A stretch of DNA of 64,000 nucleotides, taken from Dactylellina haptotyla (taxonomy: Eukaryota; Ascomycota; Orbiliomycetes; Orbiliales; Orbiliaceae). This document shows, in pieces, positions 1 to 12,009 of this stretch. The stretch spans positions 5,332,001 to 5,396,000 of the forward strand of contig CM062379.1 of assembly GCA_031310005.1 (NCBI GenBank), given 5' to 3'. A program made the translations under genes and the position numbers. The notes under the pieces are model-generated. The model worked only from the letters and a program-made list of their open reading frames with translations, was not told the origin of the DNA and made no database searches. Numbering within the stretch: position 1 is the first letter of the stretch; the number at the start of each line of letters is the position of its first letter.

Positions 1-86
1 TTCGTAGCATCCTTGCGAATGTAGTTGCCACCCGAGTTCCCCACGATTTCGTTTACAGATGTCGACGATGATGAAAAGAACGGCAT
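1..86 (-). CDS. N-terminal fragment of an unidentified protein running off the left edge
   Basis: An ATG on the minus strand at 86-84 opens a frame that stays open to the window edge, giving 28 residues that begin MPFFSSSS and contain GGNYIRKDAT. The start lies in an A/C-rich context, and a TATATA stretch lies about 75 nt upstream on the same strand (near 160-170), as expected for a promoter. I do not recognise the family from this short piece. The composition (Ser-rich start followed by an ordered, charged stretch) looks coding, but the rest of the gene lies outside the window. It could also be chance. Confidence 0.4.
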   Translation of the reverse strand, partial: MPFFSSSSTSVNEIVGNSGGNYIRKDAT

Positions 87-3000
87 TTTGGTGGGTTGGT
101 GGGTTGGACGAACGGGGCAGAATAAGGAGGAAGTTGCAAGAGACGAAAAAGGATAGAGGGGATATATAAATTATAACTTGTAAAATTGTAAATTGGCGTC
201 CCCGTCCTTTGTCTCCGTGTGGCGGTGGTGGAGGTTGAGCTGCGTTGCTGCTAGTTATAAGACAAAAGCCGCCCCAAGACACCACTGGACATTGAAACGC
301 AAAACGACTGAGGTTGTCGTCGAGGTCAAAGCTGAAATCCCAAAACTCTCAAAGCAAAAAATAAAAGGGCGAACGAGATGGATAATTGACGATGATGAAT
401 AATGTGCCGCAGGTTATTCCGAGGTCAGAGTGTGAGAGGGAGTAAAGGAAACTCGTCAAAAAGATAACCCAGGCGGGACAAGAGAAAAATATATTAGAAA
501 TGTAAAGGATGCTTCCGAACAAAAGAAATTTAACTGAAAGTTCGGTATTAAAAAAAGAATTCGAGCGATAAAAAAAGGACTCTTTCCCCCTTCCGAGATG
601 CTAGCTCCCTTGCTGCTGTTGCCGCGATGTATCTGGGATCGGTAGTTATCAGAAACTCCGGAAAATCTAGCTTGCAGTCTATAAACTTTCGAACACAGCC
701 CTAAAAACGGTTGTCGCAGAAGCTGGAGGGGGACAGGCCTAAGATATATATCACAAGAGGTTAAAAGAGCGAACAGGCTTCTATGTTTCTAATGTTTCTA
801 TCTAACACCACCTTTCGCTTTGGGTTGCTCAGGTACCAGGGCCAGCAGCGTTAATTCGACCATCCGTAAAGGGTGGCATGGGGTCTCGCATCGTGCCCAG
901 AAAAGTGTGCTTTCTTTTTTTACTTTCTCCTCTCCCTTCGGTGCTTTTTCTCTCTTCTGTTTTAGCTTCTCTTAGGAAACCACCCCAGAAAAAAAAAGCA
1001 ATCGCTTCACCCAAGTTTTACGGCGTTTGGCTGATCGCACCTTAATCCTCTTCTTTGACTGCATTTTATTCTGACTGGACTGTGCATACAGCCGGGGAGG
1101 CCAATGTATCCAAAGGGATGGTGTGCTGAGGTTCCTCGACACGACGGGGGTAAAATTGTTAAGGCCCAGCAAACACCACCCCAATCAATGCACCACCGGC
1201 TGCTACATTTTCAGGTACATGTACATATACCTTCCAGTTCGCAGGTACAATTTTCTTGCATCGGCTCGATTGGTTGGGCTATACTCATCTGTTTAGCCGC
1301 AGGGCCTTACTTCTAATCGCATGTGTGTGCGAAAACAAAAAATAAAAAATCACAATGGCCAATACACTCTCATGTGCGTGTTTCTCTTGCACCCCCTTAC
1401 CAAATACTTTTACTTCTGAATCAAACACAAGAGCAGGGTCGCTTGATACTTCCCTTCACGGGGGGTTGTGCGTTGGCCACTATCTGCTGCTGGTTCACCT
1501 GTCTTGCAAGCTGGTCTGGCAGGCATGGTCATGCCTGCGACAAGGGATATTTTCACTTTTATTGAATTTGCTGACCCAGCGGTATTCCCATCAACCTGGG
1601 TTGAGGCGACCTGTAGTGTCCATATATCAACAGACCCTGCCCGTTAATACACTTCATTTACTTTTACATGGTCCGTGTGCAGAATTGATTCTTCAGCAAA
1701 GCAAAATGAACCTCCAATTTTACGCGCGCACGCAGTAGGTCGAGATACCTGCTTTTGCCCCCGTTCGATGAGAAGTTCTCGAAGCTCGGGTACTGCATCG
1801 CAGCGGTCGGGGAACGTCCTTGTTTAAGGTTTGACCTTTAGTTCTCCAAGATCAAGGACGGAACTCCCACCCCGCCTTGGCTTTCCTTTCCCTTCCTTTG
1901 CGACCAAAGAAACTACAGGAAAAGGTTCAGAAATCGATCAACAGCCGGTGGGCAAAGATCCGACGCGCAACACCCTACATGCTGCATGTTTGTCGCCGTA
2001 GAGCCCGAAACGGAAGGGCCTAGGCCAGAAAAATCGAACACCAAATTCTAGCTTTCCAATCATGATTGCGAAAAAAGTTTCGGAGGGTGTGCTGCCAATT
2101 AACATTGGCGGTTCGGTGCGTTAACACAAGTAGTTAAAACACTCTATCCGAACGATTACAGGAGGACTTTTTCTGAGGCAGAACTCTGGTTATGCAGGTC
2201 TTAGAGTAAGGCGAAAGCCAAGCACGAAGCCCAATGGCTACCTTAATTCTCTACGATAATATTTGCGTTGTCATTGGCCTCTACTACACCCTCCAGTCTT
2301 TCTCCCTTCGTTTTAAATCGTTTGAGCCCATGTGGCTATTCTTATTTTTAAACTTATTTGAGAGGAAAATTTTTCGATATCTTCAACTTTTAAGTTAGAA
2401 TTAGAATTCTGCATTTTCTTTCGTCATGTGTCGTCATGGCTATTATTATTATTATCAAAGAATATGTTTGAGATCTGGCAACCGGTTCTGGCAAAAGCTG
2501 AAACCATCCCAGCTGCCTGTTGTGATGCTTGTCGATATCTAACCTCTAACGAACTGTTAATTTGGTAATGTTTTATCTTTCTTGCGGGCCAGCCGCCAAT
2601 TGGCGGGGTGCCCAGCTGGCTCGTAGATAGGCTGAGCGACACGTAAATTGGGGTTCCTAATCCTGTGATGTTGGGAGGGTCTGGTTGCAGATGCATAACC
2701 CTCCTCACTGCAGCGGCAGCCGCATTGAAGATCTATTTTTTCTATTGGAGGTTTCCCGTTCGAGGCCCTCGCTGTTCGCTTGCAAATCTGGTTCCTGAAA
2801 ATCCAAGCCAGGAGCGCCCTCCGTCCAACGTCCGCTCAGGAAAGGAGGCAACCTTGGCTCCAATTTTCGCTGATACGCCACCAAAGAAGGGGTACTCCTT
2901 TATCTTGTTCTACATGTAAATATTTCGTGATTTTGTTTTCTTGACGTTCGTATTTTTCTAACTCGGCACCCGGTTGACAAAGAACTTAGCAACCCGTCCC

Positions 3001-4874
3001 GCTTTTTTTGAGCCAAATGTCAAGATTGTGGAGCCCGCGGCTGACCCCCACAATCGGAGAATGGATCGCGAGCTGCACAGACGTTCAACCTTCAAAAGAT
3101 CCCTTCTTTGAAACTCCACTCTTCATAACAGAGCCAACCACGGTTCATCAAATTGATTCTCGCGACCCAGGTCGGTCGTCAGGTTAGCACGCCCAAACCA
3201 ATAGGCAGCTCTGCCACCCACCCCAAAACCCTCTCATCAATTAGACGAGATCCTTAACTGGCGCTCGGATAATGCAAATTTAAGAAAGCACGGCAAAATT
3301 ACCGTAACGGCTATATGGGCGCTCCACTTTCCATACAAGAGGCTAGTTCGGATATTAGCAGCAGGCTTTCTGGGGAATAGTCTCTTGGTATTTTCTTCTT
3401 GGTGAGGCTTTTGTTCAACGAGACACCTGCCAATGCTCTCCCGTGCGCCCACGGAAGACCCTAGAGAAGGGGTGAAAAGTTTCAGATTTGGCAGTAGTAC
3501 TCCCTTGCCAAAGAGGTGTTGTTCGCGAGGTGTCATAGAACAAAGAGCCGTGCGAACCTGGTTCATATGATTTTTTAGTGTCACATTACCAAATATTTAG
3601 CGGGAACAGAGGGCAGGACTATTGCCGACCTAGGAGGCGGGGTTGTCCGTCGATGCACATGAGTTTTTGAATAGTCAACAGGTCAAAGATCCATCTTGTG
3701 CATCTGGTGGATCCGTACGCGTGTATAACCGATGGCAAAAAGGTTCATCTCGTCGACTAAAATGCGCAGCAGCTGTCGACGGCTATCAGCTGCCGAGCTC
3801 GAGGGGACCAGAACCAAGACGCACAGAGGCATCTTGTACCTGTACACCTTGGATTTGGGCGAGACGCCAAGGTCAGGTTGGTCCACAGGGATACAGTGCA
3901 TTTCGACTCTGCATTGTTCGTCGTGTGCTGTCAGAGGTAAGGTAAGACTGTGTCTCGCTCAAGTTGTACAACAGCGACAGGGAAAGCATTTGGGAGGGTT
4001 CGTGCTGAAGGAGGAAATCTTCTGGAATCCTTCTACCGATTTACTCGAATCGGCAGCATTTTGGGATGTTTGCTGCCCCACTCGGACCCAATCACGACCT
4101 AGACCTCTTCTTGTGTTGGCGACATGGAAGTATCACTATTTCTAAAACTCACAGGAAATCGCTCTTTTGGGAGGAAATTGCAATACAATCTTACGCCTCC
4201 GGGGCCCAATTGCGTGTGCATTTTAGAGCAATCCTGAATCCTGGAGTTTCAAGCTGACGTTTTGATCCAGCTAATGTTGCTTAAGCCTAAACGAAAACCC
4301 TCGACTATATTCCTAACAATGGCAATCGAGTCGGAACTTAATCTGAGAGTCAATGAAATAGATGATTGCCATCACAAGGGCTTCACCAACCTCAGAAATC
4401 GTTTCGAGATATGGCCTGTTGATCTTACGAAACCGACAAGTGTAGATTTGGCAGATGATAGCCACGCCTTTCCGATGTGATATCCTGATACCGAGCCGAC
4501 TACTCATTTGCCCGATCGTTATCTCAACTTAAGTTCAAGCTCATGCATGCCCGAAACGTGATCGGCGTATACGACCATCATCTTCCCAGATAGACGGACT
4601 GGCCAACTCAGGGCGCACTTCCAGCACATGAGCACCCGACATCCGGGGATATTGAAGCGAGGGGCTGCCATGTAATTTTTCGCCCTGTTCTTAGTATAGA
4701 ATATACCTGCGTCTAATTTCATTCCTTCTCGAAACGTCAGCCCATGTAACATCAGCGTTAAACAGGTAGTGTCGTGGCACAGTTACGTTTAAACAATCAC
4801 CACTAAACAAGCCGGTCAAGGTATTCCCATCCATAGAATCCTAACTGTTTAAATTAGAATAATGAAGTTTACGA

Positions 4875-4896
4875 ACCTATTAGGGTCCTAATAGGT
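4875..4896. repeat. Perfect 22-bp hyphenated palindrome
   Basis: Two 10-bp arms, ACCTATTAGG and CCTAATAGGT, are exact reverse complements separated by GT. The sequence lies in gene-free DNA, 50 bp before a second inverted repeat. It could be a hairpin, a dimeric protein site, or the remnant of an element end. Function is unknown. Confidence 0.7.
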
Positions 4897-4927
4897 AAAA
4901 AGCCCTTGCTTCACCACCCTAAAGGTT

Positions 4928-4968
4928 GTCGTGTCCATGCATAGATGCATGTCGTCCTATGACACGAC
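4928..4968. repeat. Nested inverted repeat
   Basis: Outer arms GTCGTGTC (4928-4935) and GACACGAC (4961-4968) are exact reverse complements. Between them lies ATGCAT-AG-ATGCAT, itself two copies of a palindromic hexamer. The arrangement could extrude as a small cruciform. No gene is adjacent. Confidence 0.55.
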
Positions 4969-6994
4969 CCACGGACCCAACAATCGCCGCTCTACCTTCG
5001 AGTCGAGTTCGACCACTGCCCGAAACCGTTCCCTTGCCGAAATGTATGTATTCCAAGCACATAATCACACATATTCCTCGCGTATATATGACAAAGCGGG
5101 GTTTCTGGTGGACCTTTGGCTTTTTTTCCCACACACCTTGCATAGCATATTGGCAAACAGAAAAGAAGGTTCCTTCGCCAGAGCTGAGTGTACGCACGCT
5201 TATCTTGCTTGCTAGGTCTAATTCCCATGTTGGTATGCAATGACTGGGTTTAGGCACCGACAATCAGCTCACTATCTAGACATGTCGTGGATCCGACGAT
5301 ATCCCCCCTCTAAAAACTGGCATTTTGGATTTCTAGCTTTCTTCTTCCCCATATTTTTGTTGCGTCCTCGCAAGGATCCGGTGACTTAGGTGCCTTGCAG
5401 CTGACTATCGTTAGTTACAGATCTCTGTCGAATCAAGGTAATGCCTAGAGGGAGGATCTCGGCTTACCGAAAAGGGTGGATTGCTGTTTGTCAAAGCAAG
5501 AACGCGGAGAACATTCTAAAATTCCATGGAATAATAGCCCTTTTGACAGCTTGTAACGAAAAAAACGTGGTAAACGGGCCTTCCCTTTGCCAAAAAACGA
5601 GTTTTTGTGGTGTGGGAAAGCAAGCCAGCCAACCAATTTGCTTCACTGGCCAACAATTGCTCAAAGCTAGCCGATGGCGCCCCTGCAGGGTGACGACGGT
5701 TTGTTTGCTTTAACAAACTTGAGGGCGTATCAGACACCCAAACCACTGCGATTAGCTCCAGCAGAGCTTCAAGTCTCCGAGCTTACATCTCATCTCAGTC
5801 GAGACGACAGCTTGACAGGGCGGTTACTTTGCGAGGTCTGATTCGTGGAGGAGCTCGCTTCCTCAGATTTGCTATATGTTTTCTTCGATATTTTTTCCAG
5901 ATCCCTTTTTAAATTTCTGACCTTTTTCGTCTCCACGATGCCATAACCGCTTCATGCAAGTGATTGCGTTCCCTTCCTTTGGGTTCTCGCGTTTGGATTT
6001 TACTTTTACGGGTCCTTCGCGAAACATCGTACAGGTAAAAATATATTAAATTATACGAAGGGGCAGGTAAGCGAGTAGCTTGATGCCCTCCAGCTCCATA
6101 CATAGACCAGAGCTAGCTCTCACCCGGGCGAATTTGCGAGGAATGCTGTTTGCTATTCATGCGAAACCCTAACAACACCCAGGAAGCCGGAACCACCACT
6201 CCAAAAGGAGCTGTAGGAATCAGAACAGCGTTCGAAATTGATATCGCAATCTTTCGTTTCTCCCAACAGAATCTTTTACGTACATGCATGCGATCAGAAA
6301 CGATACCGCCCTCCGGTCCTTCAGCTAACCGGAAAAGAAGGCTGGGGAAACGGCACGGCCAAAAAAAAACCAAGTGAATTAGACAAAAAAACAGGAAAAA
6401 CACAAAGAAGGCAGATTTTACATAGTCACATGCATAAGCCATGTATACGAGCTCATAGCTGCAACTCGTGCACCCGATACTCCGCATCAGTCAAGATCCT
6501 GAAACAGGCGAAGAGGTCTCACGAACTGACGTTTTCGATCATTATCTTCCGGCTCCCCTTTCCCCTGAACGATTCCGCGCATCCGAACAGCCGTGATCAG
6601 GACCCACTTCTCAATACTACAACAGAGCCCAACACAAATTCGGACTTGTGCGTGAGCTAAGTGGGAACTCTGCGAATAGGCACTCCTCCCACCTCCGATA
6701 GTAAACTCGTGTGAGAAAACTGTCGTTATTTGCGAGCAATCCGGGGTAGTCGGAACTTCCATTTTCATTCTCGCTCCGTTTGACGCAGGTACATCATGTC
6801 ATAATTATGCCTTCCTAGGCTTTCCTTAATTAGGATTCGGATTCTCGAACTATCTTGAATGGAACGTAGATAGATGTTTTTTGAACTATTTTTCTTTCTT
6901 TCGGAGGGCACGAGAATGCCATCCCCACCATGCAAACACGCCCACCATATCCACTTTTTTGATTTTCTGTTACTCGCGGGAAGAGCTCCTTAGA

Positions 6995-7417
6995 CTACAA
7001 CTCAGTACGATTCAGTACCGACTGTGCCTCGGCCGCATGACCACTGACGACATTAGCCTGTGCTTCGATTCGGCCCCATGGGATCCTACAGAAAACAGGC
7101 CAAAGGTATCGGCATATGAACATCGAGAACGAATGGACCCCGAAAATCAATGCGACACCTTGGAATAGCCCAATGAAGAATGAAAGGATCATGCACAGCC
7201 AAAATATCGCTTGTGGGTAGCAGATTCTGAGGATTAGATTGGGCTGGTGTCTTAAAATGTATAGCCACTGTGTAAGATTAGAATAGTAATATTCTTCTAT
7301 GGCGCTTGGAGTTGTTAGGGTACTCTCAATACTCTCGCTCTCCCAGCCATCATCTGAAATGCTCTCATGTTCGGTATTGGCAGCAGGTGCCTCGGGAGAT
7401 GAAGGTGGTGTCGTCAT
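6995..7417 (-). CDS. Small orphan membrane protein (140 aa)
   Basis: This uninterrupted frame starts MTTPPSSPEAPAAN and has two parts. The first 45 residues are acidic and Ser/Thr/Pro-rich. Residues roughly 65-105 are strongly hydrophobic (FWLCMILSFFIGLFQGVALIF and following), long enough for one or two membrane segments, and are followed by a short basic tail. An acidic cytosolic head plus a hydrophobic hairpin looks like a real small fungal membrane protein rather than noise. No family is recognised. The composition and position 1 kb from another small orphan gene are the only evidence, so the call is tentative. Confidence 0.4.
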   Translation of the reverse strand: MTTPPSSPEAPAANTEHESISDDGWESESIESTLTTPSAIEEYYYSNLTQWLYILRHQPNLILRICYPQAIFWLCMILSFFIGLFQGVALIFGVHSFSMFICRYLWPVFCRIPWGRIEAQANVVSGHAAEAQSVLNRTEL

Positions 7418-8422
7418 TGAGAGCGAGTTATCCTAGCCTATAGTGTATGCAACTGATCAGATGGGATTAATAGGGATTTACTCGTAATATATGGTAGAGT
7501 GTAGGTGTAGGTGTATGAATACTGAAGGAATGGTAGGACTTGGTCTTCAGTCGAAAGTTCAACTCAGCTTTGAATTCAATGGCTCCCGAATATAATAGGT
7601 TCACTTGCTCATGCACACATACCAAGAACGTAAAAGGAGAAGATGCTTTTCAAAAATCAATTTTCGTCTTTGTGTGACTCCAGATTTAGCACAATGAACC
7701 AACTACTTCCCACCCAGTTTCGCACAAAGACACAAAATTCCAACATTTTTGACACCAACACGGAGGTCAGCAGTGTGCATAGGCGACAAGTGCACAGCTC
7801 AAAGGATCCTTTCAAGACAGAACTTCGAGGTATCTATTGTTTAAAATTGTAAAAAAAAAAAAAATAATAATTCACTTCGTAGAATATTATACTTCCGCTC
7901 GTGATGTCCGACGTGAGGATAATATCTGTGCTCATAAGTAACTTGCACTTGTTCTTTTATTCTGTGACCGCATGCCCACCATGGTACCAGGTTTCTTATT
8001 AGCAAGAGATGATATGGAGATATCTAGATGGTGTTTTAATGCTACATAATCTTGATCATGACGCCACGGCAGAACGCATTTCCTCGAACTGCAACCAATT
8101 GAGAAATTGTGATTGCCATACACTGCTGTGATATCCAATGTGCTACTATGCATTCTATCTTGGGATATAAATTCGTCTTGTAGCTAGCGCCTGGTATCGA
8201 GGCTAATAAATTTGTTTTGAGATCTGTCTTTATAGATGCATGCGCGCTGTGTTAGGATATATACACACAAAGGGCAGGTATTGATGCTACCCAAAGGAAC
8301 AAAGAAATCTTAGAAATACAGATCCAAAAAGCTAGCTACAGTCAACGAAATCGACCCGTAGATCGGAGCATCACCTTGTAGGAAACGCCAACCTGATCAT
8401 TCTGCAATATTAAGGTAGAAAA
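7418..8422. other. Intergenic region, nothing recognised
   Basis: About 1 kb between two divergently placed small genes. It contains a poly-A run near 7851-7864 and AT-rich DNA, and would include both promoters if those genes are real. No conserved coding or RNA feature is seen. Confidence 0.5.
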
Positions 8423-8776
8423 ATGTGCAAAATTATCTACACAGAATACACAGTTTGCTCCCACCGAGATGCTAGAGTATCCGCCTGCCAACTACCATTT
8501 CCTCAAGGCGGTACTGTTGTGGATAGCAGGGTCGTCTATAGGAGCTGCCCTCTTTACAAAGGTGAAGCTGAGAATGTCATATTATCGTGGAGGTGCAACA
8601 GATGTCTGTGCCAATTAAATGTCAACAAAAGATACAACGAGAAGTTTACCCGATTTCTAGTTGGAAAGATGGAAGAGAGAATATTCAAGTATTCGAACTG
8701 GGCAGACGGAGAGACGCAAACCGTGTGGCTGCGGGATCTAGGAATGCTTGAAAACCCCGTGGAAGCCACGAAATGA
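8423..8776 (+). CDS. Small cysteine-containing orphan protein (117 aa)
   Basis: A single-exon frame begins MCKIIYTEYTVCSHRD after an A-rich leader (GTAGAAAAATG), a good fungal start context. Cysteines are spaced C2, C12, C22, then SCPLY, and WRCNRCLC near residue 57; the last group contains a CxxCxC motif that could bind zinc or form a knuckle. No signal peptide is seen, so an intracellular zinc-binding role is more likely than a secreted effector. Short 'MCK-IIYT-Y-CSH' proteins are common orphan families in moulds, which is the main reason to think this is real. The function is unknown. Confidence 0.55.
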   Translation: MCKIIYTEYTVCSHRDARVSACQLPFPQGGTVVDSRVVYRSCPLYKGEAENVILSWRCNRCLCQLNVNKRYNEKFTRFLVGKMEERIFKYSNWADGETQTVWLRDLGMLENPVEATK

Positions 8777-9070
8777 GGCATTTAGGGAGAGCAACGGATT
8801 ACTTGTTCTAAGGAAATGTCTTTTGGTCGTAGATGCTAGGCTTGCCTATCCTGATTACTCAATCAACTTTTCGAAGGATAACTAAGCTCAAGCTTTGTTG
8901 TAGTGGCGGGAGTCTGAGCTCGAATCAAAAAGTCATAAAAAAATATCGCCAGGAATCCTTCGTATTATACACCAGAAAAATGACAAGGGAAAAGAGGGCA
9001 TGCAACGCGTAAGAAGGAATTCAATGTAGGCAAGATCTAAGAAGTCAATGCATCAAGAAGTGTGTGTTCA

Positions 9071-11174
9071 TCATTTTGCTGTCTTTGCCTTTTTCTTCAC
9101 GGGCCTTTGGTCTTCCTCTTCACTCTCATCAACGTCCATATCATCGTCATCGTCGTCATCGCCGTCACCACCACCACCGCCGCCGCCGCCTCCGGCTTCG
9201 TCTTCAGACCCACTTCCACTACTCTCGTGGTTCGAATCATACTCTTCCGCAACGTCGCTCTCCGACTCTGCTTCGAAATCTTCGTCCACTGTATTTCCGT
9301 AGGTTAGTAGGTAGGGTATAAATTAAAACATAGAATGTACGTACCGCTTTCGTCGTCTTCGTCAGCGCTGCCTCTGTCAACTCTGGAGACTTCGATGTCG
9401 TCATCGTCTCCCATATCGTCATCCAAAGCCGTTCTCAACAAGCTCGCCTATTGAAGAGTTAGAGTATGACCTAGCAATAGAACTTATTGAGGGGAGGGTG
9501 CCAGTACGCTTACATCTTCCACAAGATCATTCTTGATCTTGACGCCCCTCGCTTTGAAAAAGTTCTCTAAGGAAGCTTGTTCCTCTCTGTTGATGTTGTT
9601 GAACTGGTGTTCGCTGCCAGAATTCATCGAGACAGTAACGTCGAATGTCCGTGACGCGGAGACCTGCCCTCCCAATCTAAATCCAAGGTTCAGCAAATGG
9701 TACGGTTTGTAAAGTAAATTTGGATGCAAAAAAAGGAGAAAACATACCGACTTAGAGTGACAAACTTAACATTATCAAAGCTCACGTAAATCGCAGGTTT
9801 CGGCACAAACAACAAAGCCTTGTCCAAAAAGAAGAGATTTCCCTCATTCGCTTTCAAAGAGCACTTGACACCGTACTGCTGGTTGTACGAAGTGAAATCT
9901 TTCGAAGGAGTCGTAATCTTCTTCCCAGTGACGCCCTTGAATATCGAGGATAATACTAGATGTGCCGAATTTTCGTAATGCATCTGCAAACGACCTTGGA
10001 ATTTGTTTTGGAGATCTTCTTCGGTGATGTTGAGGTCGCAAGTGAGTTCCTCGTCCTGAGCGAACTGAAGGACGAGGAAAGGATACTTCGTTTGGCCTTG
10101 TTGAAGCGCGGGCTCTAGGCCTAGCACTAGCAGGTGATGGATATCGCCAGGCTTTGGTAGAAGGAAGAACTTTTTGACGTGTTCGTAGGGGATCTTGTAA
10201 TCGTAGGTTTTGCCACGGAGGCGGAAAGACGCATCGTACATGTCAACGTCATAACGGCCTCTGAATTAAGATGTTAGCTCTGATCTCTTCTGGTACTTAT
10301 GTTGAGATATGAGAGAACGAACCTAGGAGTGAGGAAGAGAATAGAGGGAAAGATGGCGAAGGAATCGCCAGCGACTTCGCCAATGTCGGCTTTTGTCACT
10401 AGAGTTTCGTAGAAGACCATGGCGGCGGTCTTTTCTTCCTTCTTGTCTCCCTTTGCTTTCTCTTCATCATCCTCATTATCTGACCCTGCCTTTGACTCTT
10501 CGTCATCATCGCCGTCTCCCTTCTCTGGCATCCCCGGGATGTAGAGTCTCATTTCCATAAGCTGGTCTACGCCCGCGAAGACCTTCTTCTTTTTCTTGCC
10601 AGTCGCATCGGCCTCGAGATCCGACTTGTCGGCGAATTCGATGGCAACTTCTGCTTTTCCGGCAAGGTTGGAGTTGGATACTTCGTCGAACGGGATTTCG
10701 AAGGCGGGTTTGTTATTGACGGCGAAGTGGAGCTCTGATTTGTGGAATTCGGCTTTGCCCCAGTTCCAGCCTTTGAGGGTATGCTCGCGGACCTCGAGGT
10801 TGATGTTGTACAGCTGTTTTAAGATGTCCTTCAAACGATCGAAATCCTATATTAACCAAGCAACAGAGAAGGGTTAGCTCTAAATGCCGAAGAAACCTTC
10901 ACAAAATGATGCTGGTGTGTGTGTGTATTACCGACTGATCAAAGCCGTCGAGCTGCATGATGCCAGCTTCCTTTGACTTCGTGTATATCTTGCATTCGTA
11001 ACCTCTTGCAGCCCTGGACCAGTGGCTCATACAACCAGTGATATGATCGATGTGGATGGTCCAGGTGGTGCCTCCGTTGGGCTTCCAGCCCATTCCGCCC
11101 TTAGCGAAACGGCATCGGCCAGGCTCCTTGCTGAGGTCCTTGTAGATATTTTCGAAGGTCTCTTGGTCCGGCAT
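9071..11174 (-). CDS. POB3: FACT complex subunit Pob3 (SSRP1 family)
   Basis: Pob3 pairs with Spt16 in the FACT histone chaperone, which opens and rebuilds nucleosomes during transcription and replication in the nucleus. Six exons join in phase: 11174-10932, 10846-10323, 10260-9748, 9676-9514, 9447-9345 and 9288-9071, giving 587 aa, close to the usual fungal length. The N-terminal Pob3/SSRP1 dimerisation and PH-type segment (MPDQETFENIY, then DILKQLYNINLEVREHTLKG) is followed by the structure-specific recognition region (YDVDMYDASFRLRGKTYDYKIP) and the tandem PH core. The C-terminus is a disordered acidic tail with nine glycines, a run of aspartates and a basic end (KKKAKTAK). There is no HMG box, as is normal in fungi, where Nhp6 supplies that activity. 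An acidic insert also lies near residues 190-225. Confidence 0.95.
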
Positions 11175-12009
11175 GATGGATAGAGGGCGTCGCTCGATGG
11201 AAACCTGGTTGCGCCGTCTGAGGAAGGTGTGAGAGGATCGCGTGAGGGGTAGGGTGGAGGAGGTGTCGTGGCGATGGAGTTGCTGGTTCGGAGCAGGATT
11301 GGCCGACAAGCTTTATATATTTGCGCAGAGCTTTTGTTGGAAGACGCGACAAACTTCGGCTCCATCGCGTCGAAGCCACAGCCATGCGCCACGCAGACAT
11401 CGGTGGCTGGTGGCCGTTTCCTCGACGCAGCTTCAACGACATGCACATGCATATACCGCAAAATAACCTCACAACCTCGTAGACGAGAGGCACGATTCAC
11501 TGATGCAGGCAATTGGCATCTAGAACGGCACTCGATAATGTAATTACAAACGAAAGACGGCATGTAACCTCTGCTGATTCCCAAATTCTCAGCTTGAAAT
11601 AACAGCAAGAGGAGCCCTCAAAACGAGGACCCCTCCGCCAAAGAGAAATCAAACTCGGGCGCCCAGCTCATGGGTTTTCTATTCTTTTATTCATCTCCTC
11701 CGAATATACTAACTAGAGTATGCAGCTATACTGAGAAATAGTCTTCTCAACCATGGAGTAGTGTTATATTTGTGCAGGCTGTGCCCGCGCTGACGGAGTT
11801 GGTTGAGGAAAGGAAAAAAGACCTGGCAGAAAATTTCCTCGCCAACCGCCTTTTGTAGTCCGCCGCCGCCCGAGCCACAATGAAAAGGCGGCCATCCGCC
11901 ACAGCGGCGGCTAAGCGCCCAGCCGCCGAAAGCGTGCAACAAACAACGCGTCGTCCATCTTCTGTCGATGTTGAGACCGAATCTGAGATAAACACAACAG
12001 AGCATCACC
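11175..12009. promoter_or_regulatory. Divergent promoter region of POB3 and NNF1
   Basis: 835 bp separate the two start codons, which face away from each other, so both promoters must lie here. Open frames in this stretch are short and overlap on both strands; I take none as coding. No specific factor site is claimed. Confidence 0.6.

Larger units (their letters stand above)
87..6994. other. Long stretch with no supported gene
   Basis: About 6.9 kb in which open frames are short (mostly under 140 codons), overlap on both strands, and show no recognisable domain, splice-linked continuation or codon pattern. It holds a short ATT microsatellite near 2440-2456, several A/T homopolymer runs and the two inverted repeats near 4.9 kb listed separately. 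It probably includes the promoter of the left-edge gene. I see no transposase, reverse transcriptase or tRNA. Confidence 0.6.

Noticed and set aside
9071-9321. Overlapping plus-strand frames rich in Ser, Pro and His
   Set aside because: Antisense of the acidic, Gly-rich POB3 tail; composition explained by the repeat GAC/GGC codons.
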